A DNA stretch of 64,000 nt from Phenylobacterium sp. (GTDB lineage: Bacteria; Pseudomonadota; Alphaproteobacteria; Caulobacterales; Caulobacteraceae): NCBI RefSeq assembly GCF_030679875.1, contig NZ_JAUXSP010000015.1, positions 186,001 through 250,000 on the forward strand, in the 5' to 3' direction. The position numbers and the translations under genes are program-made. Below the pieces are notes generated by a model. The model was not told the origin of the DNA and ran no database searches. It saw only the letters and a list, made by a program, of their open reading frames with translations. This document shows, one piece after another, positions 1 to 7,774 of the stretch; the stretch's first letter is position 1, and the number at the start of each line of letters is the position of its first letter.

Positions 1-1010
1 ACTTCTACGACCGCTATTTTTTCAATGGCTACAGCCCCGACGGAGCCACCTATTTCGCCATCGCCTTCGGGATCTATCCGCACCTGAATATCGCCGACGC
101 CCATTTCAGCGTCATCCGCGACGGCGTGCAGCATTGCCTGCACGCCTCCCGGGTCCTGCATTCAGAGCGGCTGGACATGACGGTGGGGCCCATCACCATC
201 ACAGTGGTCGAACCCCTGCAGGTCCTGAAGGTCACCGTGGCCGGCGATGAGGGCCTGGCCTGCGAGATCACCTTCACCGGCCGGGCCTTCCCCATCGAGG
301 AGCCCCGCTTCACCCGCCGGATCGGGCCGCGGGCCTTCATGGACTATACCCGCCTGACCCAGAACGTCCGCTGCACAGGCTGGATCGAGATCGACGGCGT
401 CCGCCAGGACCTGCCGGACGGGACGGTGGGCTCCCGCGACCGGTCCTGGGGCATCCGGCCGGTGGGCGCGCCAGATCCTCAGCCGCCAGTTCCCATGACC
501 ATGACCGGCTTCTTCTGGCAGTGGACGCCGTTGAACTTCGCCGACCAGAGCCTCTTCTTCCACGTCAACGCCGACCCGGACGGGACCGCCTGGAACACCC
601 GGGCGGTGGTGCTGCCCGATGGCGCTGCGCAAGGGGGCGGCTATCACACCTCGGCGGCCAGGATGACCGGGGTGGCGCTGGTCCCCGGGACCCGCCACGC
701 CCAGGGCGGCGTGCTGGAAATCCCCTCTGGAGAGGGTCTGATTAGGGTCCATTTTGAGCCATTTCTGACCTTTTTGATGCGCGGAATCGGCTATTCCGGC
801 GCCTGGCGACACGGCGCCTACAAGGGCGAGCTGGTGGTCGAGCGGGAAGACATCGACCTGGCCAGCGCCGACATGGGGGCGGCCGAGCATGTCCACATCC
901 AGGCCCTGTCCCGGGTCACCCTGACCGCGCCAGGCCAGGCGCCGCAGCAAGGCCTCGGTGTCTTCGAGCAGCTGATCGCCGGCCCCTATCAACCCTACGG
1001 CCTCGGCTGA
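1..1010 (+). CDS. Hypothetical protein, 5'-truncated by the window edge
   Basis: The reading frame is open from base 3, upstream of the first internal start, so the gene begins outside the window and at least 335 residues are present. The C-terminal half carries a DRSWGIRPVG motif. I associate this motif with lipocalin-like/AttH-like uncharacterised proteins (DUF7064/7065 type) often found beside lipid and aromatic catabolism genes in Caulobacterales and sphingomonads. No catalytic motif or membrane segment is evident. An alpha/beta hydrolase follows 70 bp downstream on the same strand. The family assignment is from memory of one motif and is tentative; the gene itself is well supported by its long uninterrupted frame. 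Confidence 0.75.
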   Translation, partial: FYDRYFFNGYSPDGATYFAIAFGIYPHLNIADAHFSVIRDGVQHCLHASRVLHSERLDMTVGPITITVVEPLQVLKVTVAGDEGLACEITFTGRAFPIEEPRFTRRIGPRAFMDYTRLTQNVRCTGWIEIDGVRQDLPDGTVGSRDRSWGIRPVGAPDPQPPVPMTMTGFFWQWTPLNFADQSLFFHVNADPDGTAWNTRAVVLPDGAAQGGGYHTSAARMTGVALVPGTRHAQGGVLEIPSGEGLIRVHFEPFLTFLMRGIGYSGAWRHGAYKGELVVEREDIDLASADMGAAEHVHIQALSRVTLTAPGQAPQQGLGVFEQLIAGPYQPYGLG

Positions 1011-1079
1011 GGCCCCGCAGGGCTTGCCAAGGCGGCGCCGGACTGATGGGCTGGGCGCCATCCCAGACAGAGGTGAACC

Positions 1080-2045
1080 ATGCGGCGGTTTCTTGCTCAG
1101 CTCTTCGGTCCGGCGCCCACGGCGGCGGCGCCATCTGACACGACGACGGCGGCGGCCCCGCGAGCGCCAGCAGCCGGCGTCGAGCGCACCTGGACTTCCA
1201 GCGATGGGCTGAGCCTGTCGGCCCGGGACTACGACGGCGCAGGCGGCCCCGCCCGGCTGCCGGTGATCTGCATCCACGGCCTGACCCGCAATTCCCGGGA
1301 CTTCGAGGACGTGGCGCCGGCCATGGCCGCCACCGGCCGCCGCGTGCTGGCCCTCGACATCCGGGGGCGCGGCCGTTCGGCCTATGACCCCAACCCGACC
1401 AACTACAACCCCGCCGTCTATGCCGGGGACGTGGCCGCCCTGATGAGTGAGGCCGGAATCGCCCGGGGGATCTTCCTGGGCACCTCCATGGGGGGGCTGA
1501 TCACCATGACGCTCGCCACGATGCGCCCGGACCTGATCGCCGGCGCCGTCCTCAATGACATCGGCCCGGAGATCGCCACCGAGGGCCTGACCCGGATCAG
1601 CGGCTATGTGGGGTCGGGCGAGCCGGCGGCCAGCTGGGCCGAGGCGGCCGAACGGACCCGGGCGATCAATGGCTCAGCCCAGCCGCATCTCAGCCCCGCC
1701 GACTGGGACCGGTTCGCCCGGCGCACCTGGCGCGAAGCTGAGCCGGGCAAGCTTGTCCTCGACTACGATCCGGCCATCGCCCAGGCCTTCGCCGGAACGC
1801 CGGCCGGCGCGCCGCAGACCAGCCCCGACCTCTGGCCCCTGTTCATGGCCCTGGCGATCAACCGGCCGATGCTGCTGGTGCGCGGCGGCGCCTCGGACCT
1901 GCTGGCCGAGGGCACGGCTAGCCGGATGCAGGCCCTGGCGCCGCAGATGCGCCGGGTGGATATCGAGGGCGTCGGCCACGCCCCCACCCTGGACGAGCCG
2001 GCCGCCCGCAAGGCGATCACCGACTTCCTGTCCGACGCCCCGTAA
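1080..2045 (+). CDS. Alpha/beta-fold hydrolase
   Basis: This 321-residue protein is an alpha/beta hydrolase of unknown substrate. The oxyanion-region motif ICIHGLTRN is followed by the nucleophile elbow GTSMGG (catalytic Ser) and a C-terminal GHAP that supplies the catalytic His; an Asp lies in the RGGASDLL segment. The start ATG is preceded by AGAGGTGA, a usable ribosome-binding site. The first 40 residues are Ala/Thr-rich and poorly conserved-looking, possibly a linker or weak membrane association. The gene ends five bases from the convergent globin gene. The substrate could be an ester, lactone or ring-cleavage product; nothing in the sequence decides. Confidence 0.85.
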   Translation: MRRFLAQLFGPAPTAAAPSDTTTAAAPRAPAAGVERTWTSSDGLSLSARDYDGAGGPARLPVICIHGLTRNSRDFEDVAPAMAATGRRVLALDIRGRGRSAYDPNPTNYNPAVYAGDVAALMSEAGIARGIFLGTSMGGLITMTLATMRPDLIAGAVLNDIGPEIATEGLTRISGYVGSGEPAASWAEAAERTRAINGSAQPHLSPADWDRFARRTWREAEPGKLVLDYDPAIAQAFAGTPAGAPQTSPDLWPLFMALAINRPMLLVRGGASDLLAEGTASRMQALAPQMRRVDIEGVGHAPTLDEPAARKAITDFLSDAP

Positions 2046-2049
2046 GCCT

Positions 2050-2556
2050 CTAGCGTTCGACCACGTCGCCCTTCATGGGGGCGAGCCTGGCTAGAAGTCG
2101 GTTCTGGGCGCGGAAGGGGACGCCCGCATCGTCCATGGCGCCTTGCAGGTTCTCCACCAGGGCGTTGAACTCAGCGGTGGTGATCCCGAGGTCCTTGTGG
2201 GCGGCGGCCATGTCGCGACCACTGTAGGCGCAGGGCCCGCCCAGGATGAAGCAGACCTGCTCCTTCAGGGTCCGGCGCAGGCGCGCCAGGTCGGTAGGCT
2301 TGAAGATCTCCTCCAGCCGCGGATCACGCACCGAGCGGTCGACCAGATCATCGATGATCCGGCTGACCCCTTGCACACCGCCCAAGGCCTCGAAGACGGC
2401 GTCCTCGGCCATGGGGGCCGCCCCGGCGTTGGCGTCGTCTACGGCGTAGGGGTCGATGGCCTCTTCTCCCGGGTGCGCCCAGGGGGTCGGCTGGGCGGCG
2501 GCCGGGAGGGGCAGAATGAGGACGGCGGCCAGAGAGAGCGCGAAGATCGGTCGCAT
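2050..2556 (-). CDS. Exported group 1 truncated hemoglobin
   Basis: This 168-residue protein has a truncated-globin domain from about residue 50 (EDAVFEALGG) to the C-terminus. The expected proximal haem ligand is H120 in MAAAHKDLGIT, and the GGP and YSGRDM motifs of group 1 truncated hemoglobins are present. The chosen start gives a clear signal peptide (MRPIFALSLAAVLI...AAAQ), so the globin is predicted to be periplasmic. Longer upstream in-frame codons read into the neighbouring gene and give no sensible leader. Two cysteines (C102, C109) flank the haem region and could form a disulfide. The start overlaps the stop of the DUF3034 gene (TGATG), so translation is probably coupled. Truncated globins bind O2, NO or related ligands; the role here is unknown. 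Confidence 0.87.
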   Translation of the reverse strand: MRPIFALSLAAVLILPLPAAAQPTPWAHPGEEAIDPYAVDDANAGAAPMAEDAVFEALGGVQGVSRIIDDLVDRSVRDPRLEEIFKPTDLARLRRTLKEQVCFILGGPCAYSGRDMAAAHKDLGITTAEFNALVENLQGAMDDAGVPFRAQNRLLARLAPMKGDVVER

Positions 2557-3431
2557 CAGAAGCCCGCCTGGATCGAGAGATAGAGACCGCGCTGATCCTC
2601 GAAGGTGGCGATGTCGCCGAGATCGGCATAGGCGGCGGTGATGGAAAGGTTCTTGTTCACCGCATAGGCGGCGAAGAGGTCGAACCAATCGTCCTCCCGG
2701 GCGAAGCCGAGATTGTCGGGCTTGGTCCGGTATTCCGCGCCGACCAGCAGCCGCTTGGTGAGCAGCACCCCGGCCGAGCCTTCGAACTGCAGGCTGTAGT
2801 CGTCATTGCGGTCACCGCCAAAGCCCAGCAGACCGCCCTGATTGGCCCGGGTGGCGCGCACGGTTCCGTTCAGCAGCACGCTCTGGTCCAGCAGGATCTT
2901 GGTGGCGGCCACATAGTAGTCGACGCCCTCATGGTCGCGTCCGCCGATGGCGGCGATCACGCCGGGCTGATTGTTGGACTTCCACTGGGCGCCGATGGCC
3001 ACCTGCGGCGTCCAGCGGTCCTGGTCATAGACGGCGTCGCCGAAGACCCGCAGCTTGGCGCCCAGGACATCCTGGCGAAAGGTGAAGCCCTCGCCCAGAC
3101 CCAGGCGTGCGCCCGTGGGGCCGGTGTCGAAGGTCTGCCGGGCATAGGACAGCTCCAGCCGGTCCTGAACGCCCAGGGCGATGCCGCCCGAGCGAAACTG
3201 GTAGTCCGGCAGGTCGACGACCGTGGCGTGCGCATTGGCGCCCACCTGGCCCTGGCTGCCATAGCCTGTGATCATCGCCCAAGGCGCAAGGCCGCCGCCG
3301 CCAGCCCCCTCCACGCTGGAGACGCCGCCGGTCAGCAACAACTTGCCGCTCCGATCCGCCTCCTGCGCGCCAGCCGCCCCAGTTGTAAGGGCCAGCCACA
3401 ACCCAGTGACCGCTGTCAAACGTCTGAACAA
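2556..3431 (-). CDS. DUF3034 family exported protein
   Basis: The sequence looks like a DUF3034 protein, an exported family of about 290 residues rich in amphipathic beta strands and ending in an aromatic C-terminus (YLSIQAGF), as outer-membrane barrels do. I place the start at a TTG (position 3431), because it gives a convincing signal peptide beginning FRRLTAVTGLWLALTTGAAGAQ and follows an AGCGGGGG purine-rich site. The ATG at 3581 would add 50 residues of non-signal sequence. The gene is translationally coupled to the exported globin downstream and divergent from the cupredoxin-like gene. An outer-membrane location is inferred from sequence character only. Confidence 0.8.
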   Translation of the reverse strand: MFRRLTAVTGLWLALTTGAAGAQEADRSGKLLLTGGVSSVEGAGGGGLAPWAMITGYGSQGQVGANAHATVVDLPDYQFRSGGIALGVQDRLELSYARQTFDTGPTGARLGLGEGFTFRQDVLGAKLRVFGDAVYDQDRWTPQVAIGAQWKSNNQPGVIAAIGGRDHEGVDYYVAATKILLDQSVLLNGTVRATRANQGGLLGFGGDRNDDYSLQFEGSAGVLLTKRLLVGAEYRTKPDNLGFAREDDWFDLFAAYAVNKNLSITAAYADLGDIATFEDQRGLYLSIQAGF

Positions 3432-3626
3432 GAGACCCCCGCTGATGATGCATTGCGCCGAACCCGGCGCCGCACCCGGTATTTTCGCAGGGGAAGTGTT
3501 TATGAAATATTCACCACAGCCGCACGCAGACTTCATGCCTGGACGATCAGGCCCTATGCCGAAGTATATCCACCCGTTCACGCCCTCAGGTGGTGTTGAA
3601 ATATCGCTACATCTGAAAGCTTAGTC

Positions 3627-4250
3627 ATGCCCAAGGCCCGCATTCTTCTGGCCAGCCTCCTGGTCTCCGCCGTCTGCGCCTTCGCCGCCCAGGCCGCAGA
3701 CCTGCAAGTGACTGTGACCAATCTGGCCGGGGCGCCGGTCCGAGACGCCGTAGTGACGGTCAAGCCGGCGGTGGGGGGATGGGCCGTCAACAGCCGCACC
3801 AAGTTTTCCTGGGACTACCAGATGGTCCAGCACAACATCATCTTTGACCCGCATGTGCTGGTGGTTCCGACGGGCGCGGAGGTGACCTTTCCCAACCGGG
3901 ACAAGGTGCGGCACCATGTCTATTCCTTCTCTCCGGCCAAGACCTTTGAGATCAAGCTGTATGGGCGCGAGGAGAACCGCAAGGTGGTGTTCGACAAGGC
4001 CGGCGTGGTCTCCGTCGGCTGCAACATCCACGACGGGATGATCGCCTACGTCTTCGTCTCCGACACCGTTCACGTGGCCAAGACCGGCGCCGATGGGGTG
4101 GCGGTTGTACGCGGCCTGCCGGCCGGCGCCGCGCGCCTGGCGGTCTGGCAGCCGAAGCTGCGCGCCGCAGGGGCTGAGAAGGTCCAGTCCGTCACCCTTC
4201 CGGCCCAGGGGGTCCTGCGCCAGACCGTAGCGGTCAATATTCGACCCTAG
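3627..4250 (+). CDS. Cupredoxin-like periplasmic protein ('methylamine utilization protein' type)
   Basis: This 207-residue protein has a signal peptide ending around AAQAADLQ. A cupredoxin-like core contains HHVYSF (H96/H97) and GCNIHDGM (C132, H135, M138), the His/Cys/His/Met arrangement expected of a type 1 copper site. A C-terminal Ig/carboxypeptidase-regulatory-like strand region follows. Similar proteins are often labelled methylamine utilization protein, although no amine dehydrogenase genes are present here, so that name should not be read as a function. It is divergent from the DUF3034/globin pair. Its stop overlaps the stop of the convergent EAL gene by three bases. Electron transfer or copper/redox sensing in the periplasm is an inference. 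Confidence 0.82.
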   Translation: MPKARILLASLLVSAVCAFAAQAADLQVTVTNLAGAPVRDAVVTVKPAVGGWAVNSRTKFSWDYQMVQHNIIFDPHVLVVPTGAEVTFPNRDKVRHHVYSFSPAKTFEIKLYGREENRKVVFDKAGVVSVGCNIHDGMIAYVFVSDTVHVAKTGADGVAVVRGLPAGAARLAVWQPKLRAAGAEKVQSVTLPAQGVLRQTVAVNIRP

Positions 4251-6628
4251 GCTGACTGGCGGGTCCGCAGGGCGTCGTCGGCCAGGAAGGCGCCCAGGGC
4301 CTCCAGCGTCATGGGCCGGGCGATCAGATAGCCCTGGGCGCTATCGCACCCCAGCGCGCCCAGCAGGGCGAAGACGGCCTCGGTCTCAACCCCTTCGGCG
4401 ACAACCTTCATCCCCAGGCCGTGGGCCAGGTCGATGGTGGAGCGAACGATCAGGGCGTCGCGGCGACTGTCGGCCAGGCCGCTGATCAGGGCCCGGTCGA
4501 TCTTCAGCTCATGGCCGCGGATCTGCTTGAGATAGGCCAGGGACGACAGGCCCGACCCGAAGTCGTCGATGGAGATCTCGATGCCCGCCTCGGCGAAGCG
4601 GTCGATGATCTTCAGGGCTAGGTCCGGGTTCTCGATGACCGCCGTCTCAGTAATCTCGAAGCACAGACGGCCCCGGGCCTTGGCGGCGGCGGCCAGGGCG
4701 AAGTCGGCGAAGTCGCTGTCCCCCAGCAGGCGGCCCGACACATTGACTGAAAAGGCCAGGTCATGGCCCTGGTCCAGCAGGACCCCCTGGTCCTCGATAG
4801 CCTGGTTGATCACCCAGTCGGTCAGGGCGCGGATATGGCCGGTCTCCTCGGCCATGGGAATGAACAGGTCCGGCCGGATCAGGCTTCCGTCCTCCCGCCG
4901 CCAGCGGATCAGGCTTTCGACGGCGTTCACCTGGCCGGCCCGCAGGTCGAACTTGGGCTGGTGGTGGAGCAGCATGTGGCCAGACTCGATGGCCCCCAGC
5001 ATCCGGCTCATCAAGGCCAGGGAGGCCGAGGGATCGCCATAGGCCAGCCCGTCAAAGGCCGCCACCTTGACCCGGGCGACCCGGGCCTGGTCGAGCGCGA
5101 TATTGGCCCGGTCTACGGCGAAGGCGCTGGTCTGGTCTTCCAGCCGCGGCGCTAGGCCGATGGTCAGGTCGACATCGATGGCCTCGCCTTCCACGGAGAC
5201 CGGCGATTGCAGCGCCTCAAGCAGCTGGTGCGCCTCGGCCAGGGCCGCCTCGGCGTCCCGTGAGCGCAGGACCAGCCCCAGGGCTTCGCTGGAGACCCGG
5301 GCGGCATGCCCCTCGGGAGCTGCGCCCTGCAGGCGTTCGCCGATCTTCTGGACCATGAGGCCGGCCAGCCGGTAGCCGATGGCGCTACGGACCTGGGCGA
5401 AGCGTTCGACCCCGACCACGGCCACATAGGTGTCCCTAGCCGAGGTGCGGTCCAGGGCCTGTTCGAGGGCCAGGCGGTTGGGCAGGCCGGTCTCGCTGTC
5501 ATGCATGGCCATGTGCAGGATCCGCCGCTCCCGCTCGCGGATCTCGTCAGCCATGGTGTTGAAGCTTGAGGCCAGGCGGCCGATTTCGTCGTCCCCGGCC
5601 ACGTCCACATGGGCCTCCTCCCCGCGGCTGAGCCGCTGGGCGGCCAGGTCGAGGTCGGCGATGGGGCGGGCCAGGCTGGAGGCCAGCATCCAGCTGCCCC
5701 CGGCCATGATGGCGAGGCCCGCAAGGCCAAGGGCCGCCAGCCAGGCCATCAGGGCGTGATAGGGCGCCAGCGCCAGACGCAGGGGATAGCTGAGCACCAG
5801 GACCGTCCTGTCGCCGGGTATCAGCGGCGGCAGGGTCTTGACCACCGCCAGGGAGCGGACCCCCTCGGTCCGCATGACGCGAACCGAACGCTCCTGATCT
5901 TGCAGGGTGGCGGCGATCCCGGCGATTTCCGAGGGCGAGAGGTCGCCAGCCTCGCCCCGCCACGTCCCGGCTGTCTGGCGGCGGACGGCGGCGGTAAGGG
6001 GAATGGCGGCCAGCGCCTCGAGCTGGCGCATCTGGGCGGCGTCCAGTCGCGCGGCGAACACCACCCAGCCCCGCAGGTCAGGCGCCAGGATCGGCGCGGC
6101 GACCATCTGATAGGGCTGATCGCCGACCACCAGCACGCCGGCGGCGTTCTCGTCGGCATAGAGGGCGTCCAGCAGACCAGAGGCGCGATCCCCAAGGGCT
6201 GCGGACTCATCGCCCAGCAGGCGGCCGTCAGCGGTGAGGATGAAGGCCTCGTCCAACTCCAGGCGGCTGCGGAGGTTTTCCATGGCCGAGACGACGGTGG
6301 CGGTGTCCTCCGTCGCCACGGCGGCGCGGAAACCGAAATCCCGGGCCAGCAGGGAGGCGCCCTGGCGCAACTGATCAGATCGGAGGGACCAGATGCGGTC
6401 AAAGACCGTACCGCTGGCCTCGAGTTCGGCGCGGACCTGCCGTTGGGCGCTGGCCGAGGTGGCCGCGAAGACCGCCACGGCGACCAGGGCCAGGATCAGA
6501 CCAAACAGGCCCGCATAGAGCACCGCCAGCCGGGTGCGCAGGCGGCTGAAGCCCCGGTGCGGGCCGTGGGCCGCGCGCCACAGCCCTCGCAGACGAACAG
6601 GGATCTGGCGGATCTGTAGGCCCTTCAT
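4247..6628 (-). CDS. Membrane dCache-HAMP-GGDEF(degenerate)-EAL c-di-GMP phosphodiesterase
   Basis: This 793-residue protein has transmembrane segments at about 33-58 and 292-315, enclosing a periplasmic sensor of about 230 residues that resembles a double-Cache (dCache_3-like) domain. A HAMP linker follows at about 316-368, then a GGDEF-fold domain at about 370-530 in which the signature is lost (SSEAL near 446-450). The EAL domain (about 545-785) reads ESL instead of EAL but keeps N629, the FEITE glutamates, DDFG (688-691), K709, AEGVE (744-748) and the QGY glutamine. It is therefore expected to hydrolyse c-di-GMP but not to synthesise it. It converges on the cupredoxin-like gene with overlapping stops. 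The sensed ligand is unknown. Confidence 0.9.
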   Translation of the reverse strand: MKGLQIRQIPVRLRGLWRAAHGPHRGFSRLRTRLAVLYAGLFGLILALVAVAVFAATSASAQRQVRAELEASGTVFDRIWSLRSDQLRQGASLLARDFGFRAAVATEDTATVVSAMENLRSRLELDEAFILTADGRLLGDESAALGDRASGLLDALYADENAAGVLVVGDQPYQMVAAPILAPDLRGWVVFAARLDAAQMRQLEALAAIPLTAAVRRQTAGTWRGEAGDLSPSEIAGIAATLQDQERSVRVMRTEGVRSLAVVKTLPPLIPGDRTVLVLSYPLRLALAPYHALMAWLAALGLAGLAIMAGGSWMLASSLARPIADLDLAAQRLSRGEEAHVDVAGDDEIGRLASSFNTMADEIRERERRILHMAMHDSETGLPNRLALEQALDRTSARDTYVAVVGVERFAQVRSAIGYRLAGLMVQKIGERLQGAAPEGHAARVSSEALGLVLRSRDAEAALAEAHQLLEALQSPVSVEGEAIDVDLTIGLAPRLEDQTSAFAVDRANIALDQARVARVKVAAFDGLAYGDPSASLALMSRMLGAIESGHMLLHHQPKFDLRAGQVNAVESLIRWRREDGSLIRPDLFIPMAEETGHIRALTDWVINQAIEDQGVLLDQGHDLAFSVNVSGRLLGDSDFADFALAAAAKARGRLCFEITETAVIENPDLALKIIDRFAEAGIEISIDDFGSGLSSLAYLKQIRGHELKIDRALISGLADSRRDALIVRSTIDLAHGLGMKVVAEGVETEAVFALLGALGCDSAQGYLIARPMTLEALGAFLADDALRTRQSA

Positions 6629-6791
6629 GGGCCAAGCCTAGGCCATGGGCCATGAAAGTCCGGTAAAGCTCGGCCGGGCCCTGCGGTGTTGCGGCTTGCC
6701 TTTGGGGCGCGGGGCTTGGCACTATCAAAAGATTGCACCGAAAGAGGCCGCGATTTTCAGCCGCCGGCCCAAATTTTGAGAGATTGAGACT

Positions 6792-7766
6792 TTGACGATT
6801 TTGGCTCAGGCGGCGAAGGCTTCGCCGTCGATGGATTCAGACGCCTTCGCCTCGGTCGACGCGGTCGTCCAGGGACTGGCCAGCGTGGGCTATATCGCCT
6901 CGCGCCGCATCGCCACGGCGCTCTACATGTCGGTCCACCTGCAAAAGCCGATCCTGGTCGAGGGTGTGGCCGGCGTCGGCAAGACGGAACTGGCCCTGTC
7001 GACCGCCACCCTGCTCGACCTGCCGCTGATCCGCATGCAGTGCTACGAGGGCCTGGACGAGTCCAAGGCCCTGTACGAGTGGAAGTACGGCAAGCAGCTC
7101 CTCTACACCCAGATCCTCAAGGACCGCATGGGCGCCGAACTGGCCGACGCGGCCGGCATGGACGAGGCCATGGAGCGCCTGCACGGCATGGGCGACATGT
7201 TCTTCTCCGAGCCCTTCCTGGAGCCCCGGCCCCTGATGAAGGCTCTGCGGGAGGATGATGGCTGCGTCCTCCTGATCGACGAGATCGACAAGTCCGACGA
7301 GGCCTTCGAGGCCTTCCTGCTGGAGGTGCTGTCGGCCTATCAGGCCTCGGTGCCTGAGCTGGGCGTCATCAAGGCCAAGACCCCGCCGATCGTCTTCCTG
7401 ACCTCCAACAATGTGCGCGACCTGGGCGACGCCCTGAAGCGCCGCTGCCTGCACCTGCACATCCCCCTGCCCGAGGCGAGCCTGGAGCGCCGCATCGTCG
7501 CCAGCCGGGTGCCGAACATCGAGGAGCGCCTGACCCACCAACTGGTCGGCTTCGTCCATGCCCTGCGCGAGATGGACCTGCGCAAGTCGCCCTCGATCTC
7601 CGAGACCGTCGACTGGGCCCGGGCGCTGATCCTGATGCACGCCGACAGCCTGGACGCGGCCATGGTCCGCGACACCCTGAACGTGATCCTGAAGTACGAG
7701 CAGGACATCCAGATGGTCGAGCCGCAGGTGAGCGAACTGCTGCGGACGGCCCAGGCGACTCCGTAG
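6792..7766 (+). CDS. MoxR-family AAA+ ATPase
   Basis: This is a 324-residue AAA+ ATPase of the MoxR family. Walker A is GVAGVGKTE, Walker B is CVLLIDEIDKSDEAFE, sensor 1 lies in FLTSNNVRDLGDALKRR, and a C-terminal lid follows. MoxR proteins act as chaperone-like ATPases that work with von Willebrand A (VWA) proteins in maturation of enzyme complexes. The start used is TTG after GAGAG; an ATG 39 bp downstream (position 6831) is an alternative that would trim 13 poorly conserved residues. A CoxE-like VWA gene follows eight bases later, forming a typical MoxR/VWA operon. The client complex cannot be told from this window. Confidence 0.92.
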   Translation: MTILAQAAKASPSMDSDAFASVDAVVQGLASVGYIASRRIATALYMSVHLQKPILVEGVAGVGKTELALSTATLLDLPLIRMQCYEGLDESKALYEWKYGKQLLYTQILKDRMGAELADAAGMDEAMERLHGMGDMFFSEPFLEPRPLMKALREDDGCVLLIDEIDKSDEAFEAFLLEVLSAYQASVPELGVIKAKTPPIVFLTSNNVRDLGDALKRRCLHLHIPLPEASLERRIVASRVPNIEERLTHQLVGFVHALREMDLRKSPSISETVDWARALILMHADSLDAAMVRDTLNVILKYEQDIQMVEPQVSELLRTAQATP

Positions 7767-7774
7767 GCGCCGCC

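Noticed and set aside
162-1277. 371-residue minus-strand frame opposite the first two genes
   Set aside because: It is the antisense shadow of two well-supported plus-strand genes, with composition typical of high-GC antisense frames.
6715-6745. TGGCAC followed by TTGCA upstream of the MoxR gene, resembling a sigma-54 promoter
   Set aside because: The GG and GC dinucleotides are 15 bases apart, whereas sigma-54 promoters need 10; no enhancer site was seen.
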